A DNA stretch of 64,000 nt from Bacillus shivajii (GTDB lineage Bacteria > Bacillota > Bacilli > Bacillales > Salisediminibacteriaceae), in the NCBI RefSeq assembly GCF_020519665.1, contig NZ_CP084703.1, forward strand, positions 3,782,001-3,846,000, read 5' to 3'. Made by a program: the position numbers and the translations under genes. Positions 9,166 to 17,447 of the stretch are shown piece after piece (position 1 is the first letter of the stretch; each line of letters opens with the position of its first letter). The notes beneath the pieces are model-generated. The model was given only the letters and a program-made list of their open reading frames with translations, did no database searches and was not told where the DNA came from.

Positions 9166-11163
9166 ATGCAAAAGTTTATAATCTTTTTTAAGATTTCCTT
9201 AATATTTTTGTTGGCGCTTGGGCTAATCCCTATTGAAACTAAAGCAAACTCTACTAACGATTCTGATAATACAGTTAATGCACAAAGTGTCGCGAACCCA
9301 GCTTCAATATCAAGGATTGATGGAGCTAATCTATACGAAACCTCAGCCTTGATTTCATCCAAAGGTTGGTCTCAAGCCGACACTGTAATCATTGCAAGAG
9401 GAGATCGCTTTTCAGACGCATTAGCAGGAGTTCCATTAGCTGCCAAATACGATGCCCCTTTACTTTTATCAAGAAATAACCGCTTAGATTCATTTACAAA
9501 AAATGAACTTCAGCGATTAAGTCCAAAAAAAGTAATCATTTTAGGGGGACACCTAGCAATTGAAGAAAGTGTTGAAAACGACATAAGAGCTTTAAATATT
9601 CAAGTAGAAAGATTAGCAGGCAACAATATGCATGATACAGCCGAGCTCATAGCCAATGAGGTAGCTCCCAACGGTTCAGAAAAAGCTTTTATTGTGACCG
9701 ATTCGAGATTTGAAGATGCTCTATCGATCGCTTCATATGCAGGTGTTAATGAGATTCCAATTCTTTTAACAGAAAAAGATTCACTCCCTCAACAAACAAG
9801 CCAAGCTTTATCAGAGCTAGATGTTGAAAAAGTCTATGCATTAGGGGGAGACCTAGTAATAAGTGAAAGTGCATTAAGTCAAATAAATGTTGACTATGAA
9901 AGAATATACGGACAAACACGGTTCGATACAAACACTAAAGTACTTAATAGGTTTAACTTAAATTCAAACAAAGCTTATATCGCTACGTCTGACCGATTCC
10001 CAGATGGCCTTTCAGGTGGAGCGTTAGCAGCCAAACAACGAGCTGACGTCGTTCTCGTTGGAGACAATATTCATCAAACAACAGAAAATCACTTATTATC
10101 TAAAAGTTATCGTGACCTTTTCGTCCTTGGTGGTGAACTTGCAGTCAATTCTAAAGTTTACGGGGATCTGCACACGATCTTAGAAGACCCCACTAAAACA
10201 GTTTTTAGATTGGGAGACTACCATAGTAAAGTTATAGAGTTAAGGAATTCACTAGCTGATGCAGGATATTCTACGAGTGACCAACCAAAAAACTACTTTG
10301 GCCCAAGTACTCGAACAGCAGTCACAGACTTCCAACGAGATAGTGGAATTACAGTTGATGGGGTTGCTGGTCCACAGACATTCTCAACTTTAAGAGAGGC
10401 AGTTTCTAACCAAAAAACTTATGGTTATGTCTCAGTCTCAACTACCTTAAATGTTAGAAGTGGTCCAGGTACAAGTTATAGTATTATTGATTCATTATCT
10501 AACAATACGAAAGTAGAAATTTTAGAGACAACGAGTAACGATTGGCATAAGATTGGATATGACGGTAAAATTGGTTATGTATCTGCACAATTTGTAGAGT
10601 TGGTGATACCTTCAGATGGATCTCTTGAAGGGAAAAAAATAATCCTTGACCCAGGTCACGGGGGATCTGACCCAGGCGGTATTGGAAATGGAATTATTGA
10701 AAAAGATTTAGTGCTAGATATCTCTTTAAAAGCTAGACAAATCTTAGAAGACGCTGGTGCTACAGTAATAATGACAAGGACAGATGATACTTATTTAACC
10801 TTGTCACAACGATCAACTTTAGCAAACAGCTCAAGTGCTGATATTTTCATCAGTGTTCACGCCAACTTATTTAATGGGGTAGTACAAGGTACTGAAACTT
10901 TTTGGCACGGAAGGTATGAAAGATCAAGAAGTATTAGTTTAGCCAACTCTATTCAAGATAGTGTTGTTGAAAAAATGGGCACTCGTTACCGTAGAGTTGC
11001 TGAAGGAAATTTCCATGTCGTTAGAGAAACAAAGATTCCAAGTACACTATTAGAAGTAGCCTTTATGGATCACCCAGATGATGCAGCAAAGCTTAAACAA
11101 AGCAGTTATAGACAAAGAGCAGCTGAAGGGATTTATGAAGGTGTGCTAAATTACTTTAAATAG
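9166..11163 (+). CDS. Secreted N-acetylmuramoyl-L-alanine amidase with three CWB2 repeats, PG-binding and SH3 domains
   Basis: The protein has 665 residues with the order: signal peptide (1-28), cell-wall-binding repeat 2 units starting near 48, 147 and 244, peptidoglycan-binding domain 1 (about 346-405), SH3b (about 417-480), and a zinc amidase of the Amidase_3 family (about 488-665). The zinc ligands are visible as DPGHGG (about 498), the E of IIEKDL and SVHAN (about 565); LLEVAFMDH holds the catalytic Glu. Such enzymes cut the lactyl-peptide bond of peptidoglycan. The layout matches B. subtilis LytC-type autolysins, though here the repeats precede the catalytic domain. An ATG at 9159 in another frame gives only ten codons; the start at 9166 opens the signal peptide and is preferred. 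Confidence 0.93.
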   Translation: MQKFIIFFKISLIFLLALGLIPIETKANSTNDSDNTVNAQSVANPASISRIDGANLYETSALISSKGWSQADTVIIARGDRFSDALAGVPLAAKYDAPLLLSRNNRLDSFTKNELQRLSPKKVIILGGHLAIEESVENDIRALNIQVERLAGNNMHDTAELIANEVAPNGSEKAFIVTDSRFEDALSIASYAGVNEIPILLTEKDSLPQQTSQALSELDVEKVYALGGDLVISESALSQINVDYERIYGQTRFDTNTKVLNRFNLNSNKAYIATSDRFPDGLSGGALAAKQRADVVLVGDNIHQTTENHLLSKSYRDLFVLGGELAVNSKVYGDLHTILEDPTKTVFRLGDYHSKVIELRNSLADAGYSTSDQPKNYFGPSTRTAVTDFQRDSGITVDGVAGPQTFSTLREAVSNQKTYGYVSVSTTLNVRSGPGTSYSIIDSLSNNTKVEILETTSNDWHKIGYDGKIGYVSAQFVELVIPSDGSLEGKKIILDPGHGGSDPGGIGNGIIEKDLVLDISLKARQILEDAGATVIMTRTDDTYLTLSQRSTLANSSSADIFISVHANLFNGVVQGTETFWHGRYERSRSISLANSIQDSVVEKMGTRYRRVAEGNFHVVRETKIPSTLLEVAFMDHPDDAAKLKQSSYRQRAAEGIYEGVLNYFK

Positions 11164-11181
11164 GTTCATAATGCTTTAAAC

Positions 11182-11220
11182 AAAAAACGTCCTTGTACAA
11201 TTGTGCAAGGACGTTTTTTT
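11182..11220 (+). terminator. Terminator of the CWB2 amidase gene
   Basis: ACGTCCTTG pairs with CAAGGACGT and is followed by seven T. Confidence 0.9.
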
Positions 11221-11455
11221 CTTCATCTATATAGAGCTATTGGTTATGACCCTACTGACTAAATCTAAAACATATCGACTTCCACTGCTGTTCTATACTT
11301 CTTCAATCATTACAGCTAACCTATGTTTATAAGAATCATCAGACGGTTAAAATATATAACACATATTTTTTGAAAGTTTGTGAACATTTTTTTAAATATA
11401 ACATAATTCATCAAAAAGTGATATAATATAATTATTGTAATTCGACATTTTGAGA

Positions 11456-11488
11456 TACTATTCTCCTATTTTTTTATAGGAAATAGTA
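11456..11488 (+). promoter_or_regulatory. Leader hairpin upstream of the small zinc-ribbon gene
   Basis: TACTATT plus TCCTAT pairs with ATAGGA plus AATAGTA, with one bulged C and a T-rich loop, about 90 bases before the start at 11575. An AT-rich promoter-like block (GATATAAT near 11420) precedes it, so the stem would lie in the 5' leader. The role is unknown. The remaining part of the 411-bp gap (11221-11455) shows nothing else. Confidence 0.35.
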
Positions 11489-11574
11489 CTATGTATTTTC
11501 ATGTCTTTTTAACGATAATAGTTGTATAGGTTGTTATACATATCCAATTCTTGTTACAAAGGTGGCAAAAGTTT

Positions 11575-11853
11575 ATGGTCTTTAATATGTTACGAAAAAG
11601 AAAACTACAATATGCAACGCACATTGAGTGCCCTCAATGCGAAGCAACAACTGCTGTTGACGAATGGAACAAAATTGTAAAAGACGTTTATGGGCCTCAA
11701 TCTCCAGATGTTCGTCTTTCTGCAACAAACAAAAGCAACACCTTTCCATATCAATGCCCAGAGTGCAATACTGGTTATTCCGCTCACAAGCTACACTTTG
11801 TTGGGAATAAAGAAAGAAATGAAGAACTTGAAGCTTATCAAGTCTCAAGATAA
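11575..11853 (+). CDS. Small zinc-ribbon protein, function unknown
   Basis: This 92-residue protein has two CPxC knuckles, CPQC (about 20) and CPEC (about 62), enough for one zinc ribbon. I chose the ATG at 11575 because AAAGGTGG stands nine bases upstream; a longer in-frame TTG at 11551 lacks a ribosome site. The N-terminus is basic (LRKRKLQ). No signal or membrane segment is visible. The gene stands alone between the amidase terminator and a bidirectional hairpin. I do not recognise the family; nucleic-acid or protein binding would fit but is a guess. Confidence 0.7.
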   Translation: MVFNMLRKRKLQYATHIECPQCEATTAVDEWNKIVKDVYGPQSPDVRLSATNKSNTFPYQCPECNTGYSAHKLHFVGNKERNEELEAYQVSR

Positions 11854-11963
11854 CCATACTTTAACATAGTAGGTTAGCTTAATTAGTGATTACTGAAAAA
11901 CTGCAAGCACTCACTTCCTATTACATCGTAGAAAAATGACAACATCATGATAAAAAGAACTAT

Positions 11964-11993
11964 AAATTCCCCCTATTATATAGGGGGGATTTA
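11964..11993. terminator. Bidirectional hairpin between convergent genes
   Basis: AAATTCCCCCTAT pairs almost perfectly with ATAGGGGGGATTT between the zinc-ribbon gene and the convergent SGNH hydrolase gene. Only short T-runs follow on either strand, so efficiency is uncertain. Confidence 0.5.
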
Positions 11994-12019
11994 CGTTGTT
12001 GCCTTATTTTATTTTACTA

Positions 12020-12850
12020 TCACTCGCCATAAAATTGTGAAGCTACTACATCACTCCACAACTCATGTCCTGCTTGAGTAGGCATCCAGTCACTTACGTA
12101 AGTTAATAGCTCTTCATCATCAATTCCTGGCCATTTCTCCCAATGATCAATAACAGTCAAACCACGCTCTATTGCTAACTGTAAAAAATCATCTACTTGA
12201 CCAGGATAATAATTACTAGGAATCGGGTGTGAAGGCTGAATAATCACAATAGTATCTGGATTTTCTGACTTAAACGCTTCTTTTATCATTAGTATATTAT
12301 CGAACCCCGTACTAAAATGAACTTGCGAATTATTATCATTCCAATTAAACGATTCGATGATTAAGATATCCGGTTGATTTGTTGCAGCTTCAACATGCTC
12401 ATTATTAAGGATCACATCAGTACTACTGTTATACCCATATGAAAATGTCTCCACTTGAAATAATTTTTGACCATAAACTTCATTTAAATTTTCTTCTAAT
12501 AATTCAGGCCATGGAGTGACCTCTTCATCTTGAGAATCAACTAATGCACGAGAGCCAAAAGTCGCAACTTTAATAAGTTCATTCGCCTCATACTTTTGAT
12601 TGATAAGTGATGTCATTTCTTCAGGTAAATTTTTCGTTAAAAACGACAATTCACTATCTTCTTCTGTTCCTTCTGGCAAATCATCAAACGCTTCACTTTC
12701 TTCTAATCCTTGTTTAGTATTCGTATCATTGCTTATGCTTGCTTGTGCGTCTGTTGAAATATTAGATAACTTGTTTTGATAATAAGTACGTCCACTAATA
12801 ATAGCTACGATGGAAATAATTACAACAATCATGACTAACCATTTAGACAT
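12020..12850 (-). CDS. Membrane-anchored SGNH/GDSL-type hydrolase
   Basis: The protein has 276 residues with one N-terminal membrane anchor (about 4-22) and an acidic linker to about residue 75. The SGNH fold is suggested by TFGSRAL (about 98, the position of the GDS nucleophile block), a middle block around ESFNWND, and the terminal MPTQAGHELWSD, which carries the catalytic His. The usual Asp two to three residues before that His is not obvious (WMPTQAGH), so activity is not certain. SGNH enzymes remove acyl groups from lipids or wall sugars, and an outward-facing anchored form fits wall modification. It is a single-gene unit. Confidence 0.75.
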   Translation of the reverse strand: MSKWLVMIVVIISIVAIISGRTYYQNKLSNISTDAQASISNDTNTKQGLEESEAFDDLPEGTEEDSELSFLTKNLPEEMTSLINQKYEANELIKVATFGSRALVDSQDEEVTPWPELLEENLNEVYGQKLFQVETFSYGYNSSTDVILNNEHVEAATNQPDILIIESFNWNDNNSQVHFSTGFDNILMIKEAFKSENPDTIVIIQPSHPIPSNYYPGQVDDFLQLAIERGLTVIDHWEKWPGIDDEELLTYVSDWMPTQAGHELWSDVVASQFYGE

Positions 12851-13469
12851 ATTTGATACTCCTCTTATACAATTTTAAACTGGAGACTTCCAATTTCTCA
12901 TAAATCGTTTACCAACCATTCACTATTTTACTACAAAATTTAACAGATTCATAGGTTCCAAAAACCAATCGTGCCTATTCAACCTTAATCTATTCATTGC
13001 TGCTTCCTTCCCCCTCATCATAATAAAACAATTAACTCTCCCATATATTCATGAATCAAAAATTACATCCTTTAATATTCCAGAATAGTTCGGATGTAAA
13101 AACTGGGTATATTCATTAATAGAGCATAAGTAGTAACAATCTCCCGCTAATAAAGCTTCAAAAAAACACGCTTCTTCAGATACAAATGGGCTATTCTAAA
13201 TGTAAAAACAGCTAACACCTTCAACAAATAAAACGAGTGCTCTTTTTCTCAGAAAAAACTCTACAAATGCTTCAGGCTTTCGAGTAAGCTAATGACACCA
13301 TAACGAAACGATACCCATGCCAACTAATCATACGTCCAATTTAAGCTAAATTCTCGTATGAGAAGCAGAATTCTTAACTTTTACAATGGCAAACAGCCTT
13401 GTTTCAGTATATACATTCTATACTTTGTCAACAATGTGAATATATTTTTATAGGAAGGAATGTATCTTC
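12851..13469. other. 619-bp gene-free region
   Basis: The segment has scattered stops in all frames, no repeat I can align to others in the window and no strong hairpin. The only assignable piece is the AGGAAGG ribosome site of the gene at 13470. It may hold promoters for the divergent genes, but none stands out. Confidence 0.4.
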
Positions 13470-13985
13470 ATGAAACAATTAATCATCTCATTAACAGCAA
13501 TATTAATCTTTGCTATTTTATTTATTGGAGGAAGTCAGTTCATTATTAATAAACAGTATCAACCAAGTTCTGATGATATAGCTTTACATGATACCTACGA
13601 TAACAATGTAAATTCGGGGAGTCACATACATTTATCCGAACACGAAATTACTCAAGCATTTGAAGTGAAATTCTCTACTCTTCAAGTCGAAGCAGAAGAA
13701 CAACTTGCCAAATTTGTTCAAACAGCTATAAATGACATACAAGAACAAACCAAAGATGGCGGAACTTTATCATTATTGTCATTATATCGAAACTACTATA
13801 ATGAAGCGAGATCGTTAGAAAGCGAGATCGACGATCGGTTCGAGGAGAAATACGCTCTCTTTGCAAAAACCTTACAAAAAAATGGCCACTCATCTGAACA
13901 AGCGGACATCACAAAAGAAAAATATGAACAATTCAAATCTGAGTATTTAAACGGGTTATTAGATAAAGTGTTGGAATATATGTAA
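13470..13985 (+). CDS. Secreted or membrane-anchored hypothetical protein
   Basis: The protein has 171 residues with an AGGAAGG site nine bases before ATG. Residues 4-24 form one hydrophobic segment (signal or anchor). The rest is hydrophilic and mostly helical, rich in Glu, Gln and Lys, with heptad-like stretches between about 60 and 165 that suggest a helical bundle or coiled coil. No cysteines or known motif. A strong terminator follows at 14086, so it is a one-gene unit. I do not recognise the family. Confidence 0.7.
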   Translation: MKQLIISLTAILIFAILFIGGSQFIINKQYQPSSDDIALHDTYDNNVNSGSHIHLSEHEITQAFEVKFSTLQVEAEEQLAKFVQTAINDIQEQTKDGGTLSLLSLYRNYYNEARSLESEIDDRFEEKYALFAKTLQKNGHSSEQADITKEKYEQFKSEYLNGLLDKVLEYM

Positions 13986-14085
13986 CCGGTTGAATGAAAC
14001 AGTGATCAGCCATGCATGCGGTGTATAAACAATCAACAAAAACAAGTCTGACCCCTATCATAACAATATGATCATGATTGTACAT

Positions 14086-14138
14086 ACACCCCCAAGCATA
14101 ATGGTGCCTGGCACCGTTATGCTTGGGGGTGTTTTTTT
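14086..14138 (+). terminator. Strong terminator whose loop is a GTGCCTGGCAC palindrome
   Basis: ACACCCCCAAGCATAA pairs with TTATGCTTGGGGGTGT and is followed by seven T. The apical part is GGTGCC-T-GGCACC (14103-14115), the same palindrome found elsewhere in this window. Confidence 0.92.
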
Positions 14139-14185
14139 ATGCGACTGGGTCACGCTCCAATTACGCTTAAATCCAGTCATTCACT

Positions 14186-14575
14186 TTATGTTGAGATTCT
14201 TGCTGCTTCTTCTATAAACTTATATAACTCTCTTAAATTCACTGAATTTACTGGACTGAAATAATCGGCGTAAAGAAAAACTTGAATCTTATCATGCTTC
14301 TCTAGGCTCTTGATATATAGCCCTGAGTAGCGCGAACCATTCTTTCGCTCAGGTAAATGTAACCGATACATCAGTTCTTCCATCTGATATAAATTATTAT
14401 TAACATATAACTTTATGTACAATTTAGATTTTGTTACATCTACCTCCCCAATTTCTACGCTATGTCTGTTAAACACTATAAATCCATTCTCTTTCTTTTT
14501 CGATGGTTCTGTATAGCTACCGAAATATCCTTCTATTCTACCCTGGATTTCTAATGCTAACTCTTCTTTCCTCAA
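14186..14575 (-). CDS. Hypothetical cytoplasmic protein (TTG start)
   Basis: This 129-residue protein has no signal, membrane span or motif I recognise. It starts at TTG 14575: GGGGAGG lies eight bases upstream and no in-frame ATG exists nearby. The sequence alternates basic and aromatic residues (SKLYIKLYVNNNLYQMEEL and KIQVFLYADYF), suggesting a small alpha/beta domain. It is followed within 50 bases by the terminator of the convergent gene at 13470. No function is proposed. Confidence 0.65.
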   Translation of the reverse strand: MRKEELALEIQGRIEGYFGSYTEPSKKKENGFIVFNRHSVEIGEVDVTKSKLYIKLYVNNNLYQMEELMYRLHLPERKNGSRYSGLYIKSLEKHDKIQVFLYADYFSPVNSVNLRELYKFIEEAARIST

Positions 14576-14744
14576 GAAAAGTCCCTCCCCAAAAATATCA
14601 TTGCATTGCTACGTTTAGGCTAAATATACTAGTACTTACGACATCAATTATAATACTATAGTACTAATTTAGCAAAATAAATGTAACAAAAATGATAATT
14701 TTTGGTAAAAAACAACGTAAAACAAGGCTATCTATTATTTTCCC

Positions 14745-15164
14745 CTACAATTTCTCTCTTAACCTTTGAATTCCAGCCTTACATACACCATAAGACAACC
14801 AGCTGCACCCTTTACATAACGTATCTAAATCATCTGGTTTCACTCTTTGAGCTGTCCATTCTACCAACTTACTCTTCCGATAAAGCTTATCCTTTTCTAA
14901 CTGAAGGTGATCAATACCCCTCCTATCCATCGCCTTTACATGTTCATCTGATTGTTCACTTGCAATGCACTTTGTCTCGCCATTGTGGGGGCAAGCGCCA
15001 CATGCTTCGTCTAAGTCGACACGCACCCTTATCGCAAAGTCTTTCTCTTCATCACGAATGTCATCTACAATCTCTTGCATTTTCCGGACAAAACCAGGAC
15101 TATACCCCATTCCTTGGAATCCATGCACACATAACAGGTGGTGGCCGCGCAACGTTCGCTCCAT
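14745..15164 (-). CDS. DUF1284 family cysteine-rich protein
   Basis: This 139-residue protein opens with RGHHLLCVHGFQGMGYSPGF, the signature of DUF1284. It has further Cys at CGACPHNGETKC and CKGCSWLSYGVC, seven in all. The spacing suggests a bound metal or iron-sulfur centre. The ATG at 15164 has a GGGGGTAGGTG site; an in-frame TTG one codon earlier would be too close to it. No operon partner is seen. The biochemical role of the family is not established to my knowledge. Confidence 0.85.
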   Translation of the reverse strand: MERTLRGHHLLCVHGFQGMGYSPGFVRKMQEIVDDIRDEEKDFAIRVRVDLDEACGACPHNGETKCIASEQSDEHVKAMDRRGIDHLQLEKDKLYRKSKLVEWTAQRVKPDDLDTLCKGCSWLSYGVCKAGIQRLREKL

Positions 15165-15394
15165 CAAACACCTACCCCCTTCAATTACAATTTATACCAT
15201 TTTAACATACAACCATTTTATTTTTCTCTTTTTATCTATATATTTATTACACTACCATTTTCATATTTACTGTCGAAATAATGTAAACTCTTGTTGTAAA
15301 ATATGAAATATGTTCTATAATTATGGTATAAAGTGGTATCCGCATAGCGAATACCTCTTTTTTATTAGTCAAATACACATAGGAGGGTTAGCCC

Positions 15395-15895
15395 ATGTCA
15401 GATTTACAATCAAAAATGGGAGAAGGGTTATCAAAACTTCAAGGAGGAATTGAGCAAGGGAAACAAAAGCTTCAAACTGCCCAACAAATTCATAAGCTTA
15501 AGCAAGAACAACAAAAAATAACGAATGAAAAGGCCGATCTTCTCTTACAACTAGGAGAAGAAGTTTACCGTAACATTCGCCGAGGTGATAATGAGAAAAC
15601 ACCTTACGAAAACCAAGTTAATTCAATTGTAGAAAGAGATCATTCTTTATATCAATTAGGATTACAAGTGGAAGAGCTTCAAGCACAACAAGAAGAGCAT
15701 AGGTGTGAATGCGGTTCGGCGGTTCAAGAAACAGATAAATTCTGTGGAAGCTGTGGAAAAGAAGTACAACAACCTTCTGCGGAAAATGACGAAGAGCAAA
15801 AGGTGTGCCCTACTTGCGAAACAGAAAACAATGGATCGCACGCTTTTTGTGTGTGCTGTGGAATGAAATTTGTATCGGCAGCTGTCCATACATAA
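15395..15895 (+). CDS. Double zinc-ribbon protein with coiled-coil N-terminus
   Basis: The protein has 166 residues, starting at ATG behind AGGAGGG. Residues 1-95 are a Gln/Lys/Glu-rich helical, coiled-coil-like region. Residues 98-165 hold two zinc ribbons: CECGSAV...CGSCGKEV and CPTCETEN...CVCCGMKF. No membrane segment is present. It is the first gene of a run of three zinc-ribbon genes (15395-18890) on the same strand and may form a complex with the two membrane proteins that follow. Function unknown. Confidence 0.8.
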   Translation: MSDLQSKMGEGLSKLQGGIEQGKQKLQTAQQIHKLKQEQQKITNEKADLLLQLGEEVYRNIRRGDNEKTPYENQVNSIVERDHSLYQLGLQVEELQAQQEEHRCECGSAVQETDKFCGSCGKEVQQPSAENDEEQKVCPTCETENNGSHAFCVCCGMKFVSAAVHT

Positions 15896-15968
15896 TACCC
15901 ATCTGTTATCTTAGCAAAAAACAATTTATAAGAAATACTATTTAATTCTCTACAAAGGAGTTGTATTC

Positions 15969-17447
15969 ATGCATTGTGTTCATTGCGGAAATGCATTTAG
16001 TCCAAACACGCAATATTGCCCAAATGACGGGTATTTGTTAAGAAAAAATCAAGGAAAAACAGCCGTCCAAGCTCACCAAGCTTCTCATTGCAGATCATGT
16101 GGAACAAGTTTGTCGAATCAAGAAAATTATTGTACCGACTGTGGAACTTCTTCATATACACAAAAGATCCAAACATCTAAAACTTCAGGGACAACTCATG
16201 AAAAACGACAGGCAGCTATGTCTGACCAAGTAAACTTCCAAGAACTTTCTAACATCAGCTCGTGGATGTCTCACTTAAAACCTGCGGGAATATTAGCTGG
16301 TGTATCTGTTATTTTTGTCTTCATTTTAAGTCTTATTGTATCTAATCGAATCGCCTCTGCAGTACAGACGGGTGATCCAATGATGGACGCATTTATTGAG
16401 CCCCAACTTCTAAATACCTTACTTATTTTACACACCGTTCCTTTTTCATTTTGGGGCGAAGCATTAGACTTCTTTGGTGGAAGTATGAGTATGAGCTTTC
16501 GCATTGGCTTAATTATTGCCATTTTACTTGTTGGCTTAATGTTGATGATTGCTGGGTTTATTGTATCAAAATTCCAAGCATCAATGAGTCAATTGTCACT
16601 TATCCAAACGACATTATTAGGGGCAGCATTTTACGGCCTTTTCCTTGCGATTTTATCCCTGTTTGTCAGTCAATCTCACGGTGGATCAATGGGAGACTTT
16701 AGTATGGAAGTGAGTTTTTCGTTTTCCTTCTTCGCATCGCTATTCTTTGGTTTTATCCTTTTTACCTTCTTTACCTTCTTAGGTGCTTCAATCGAGAAAA
16801 GAGTAACCAGTGGTGTGAGCAGCTCAGACAACGTAAGTTTTCCTATTAAATTATCAGTTATTGCCTTTTCGATTAGTTTTGCGGTAATTCTACTATTTAC
16901 TACAATTTATGCTTGGAACTCAGAAGCAATTACTGAATTAAGAGAATTTGAGGGTAGCGGCTTAGCCTTTTTAATAGCTACTCAGTTTGCTGCTTATATG
17001 GTCTCATTGGCTCATTTCAGCCCATTTCAACTTAATATTTTCGGTATTGAAGAACATGCCAAATCAATTTGGCTTTTCTCTTCGGAAAGTCGTAATGAGA
17101 TGCTTGCTGAATTGGGACTTGCACGGTTTGACATACCGTTAATGATGATGTTCCTTGTGCCTATAGCGATCTTCGTTTTACTTGGTCGGAAATTAAAAGA
17201 AGTTTACCGAAGTGAAAACATTCAAGCCCTTCTTATAGCAAGTGTGACTTATGCAGTTTGTATGGGTACATTTGCGATGCTAACGAAAGTTGAGCTGAGT
17301 GGCGGCTTAGGCATTTTAGGCGGTGGATTGGACGGAAATATTTCGGCCGGCTTCCCTATAATTAGAACATTTATTATTAGCTTCTTGTTTGCTGCTATCT
17401 TTACTTTTGTTGGTATGAAGACTTTAAATGTAGAGGGTGAAAAATAA
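15969..17447 (+). CDS. Zinc-ribbon polytopic membrane protein
   Basis: The protein has 492 residues. Residues 1-60 carry two zinc-ribbon knuckle pairs (CVHCGNAF / CPNDG and CRSCGTSL / CTDCGTSS). From about 100 onward there are nine or ten hydrophobic segments, so most of the chain is membrane embedded with the ribbons cytoplasmic. It has an AAAGGAG site. Its stop is directly followed by the ATG of the next gene with no gap, so the two are translationally coupled. The function is unknown; coupling to a TcaA/YvbJ-type protein suggests an envelope role. Confidence 0.8.
   Translation: MHCVHCGNAFSPNTQYCPNDGYLLRKNQGKTAVQAHQASHCRSCGTSLSNQENYCTDCGTSSYTQKIQTSKTSGTTHEKRQAAMSDQVNFQELSNISSWMSHLKPAGILAGVSVIFVFILSLIVSNRIASAVQTGDPMMDAFIEPQLLNTLLILHTVPFSFWGEALDFFGGSMSMSFRIGLIIAILLVGLMLMIAGFIVSKFQASMSQLSLIQTTLLGAAFYGLFLAILSLFVSQSHGGSMGDFSMEVSFSFSFFASLFFGFILFTFFTFLGASIEKRVTSGVSSSDNVSFPIKLSVIAFSISFAVILLFTTIYAWNSEAITELREFEGSGLAFLIATQFAAYMVSLAHFSPFQLNIFGIEEHAKSIWLFSSESRNEMLAELGLARFDIPLMMMFLVPIAIFVLLGRKLKEVYRSENIQALLIASVTYAVCMGTFAMLTKVELSGGLGILGGGLDGNISAGFPIIRTFIISFLFAAIFTFVGMKTLNVEGEK

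Noticed and set aside
9159-9191. Ten-codon upstream reading frame overlapping the amidase start
   Set aside because: It has an ATG nearer to the ribosome site, but the annotated frame opens a proper signal peptide. Regulation by the mini-frame is possible but unsupported.
12851-13469. Hidden small gene in the 619-bp gap
   Set aside because: No frame longer than about 40 codons has a ribosome site, and no repeat or RNA fold was recognised.
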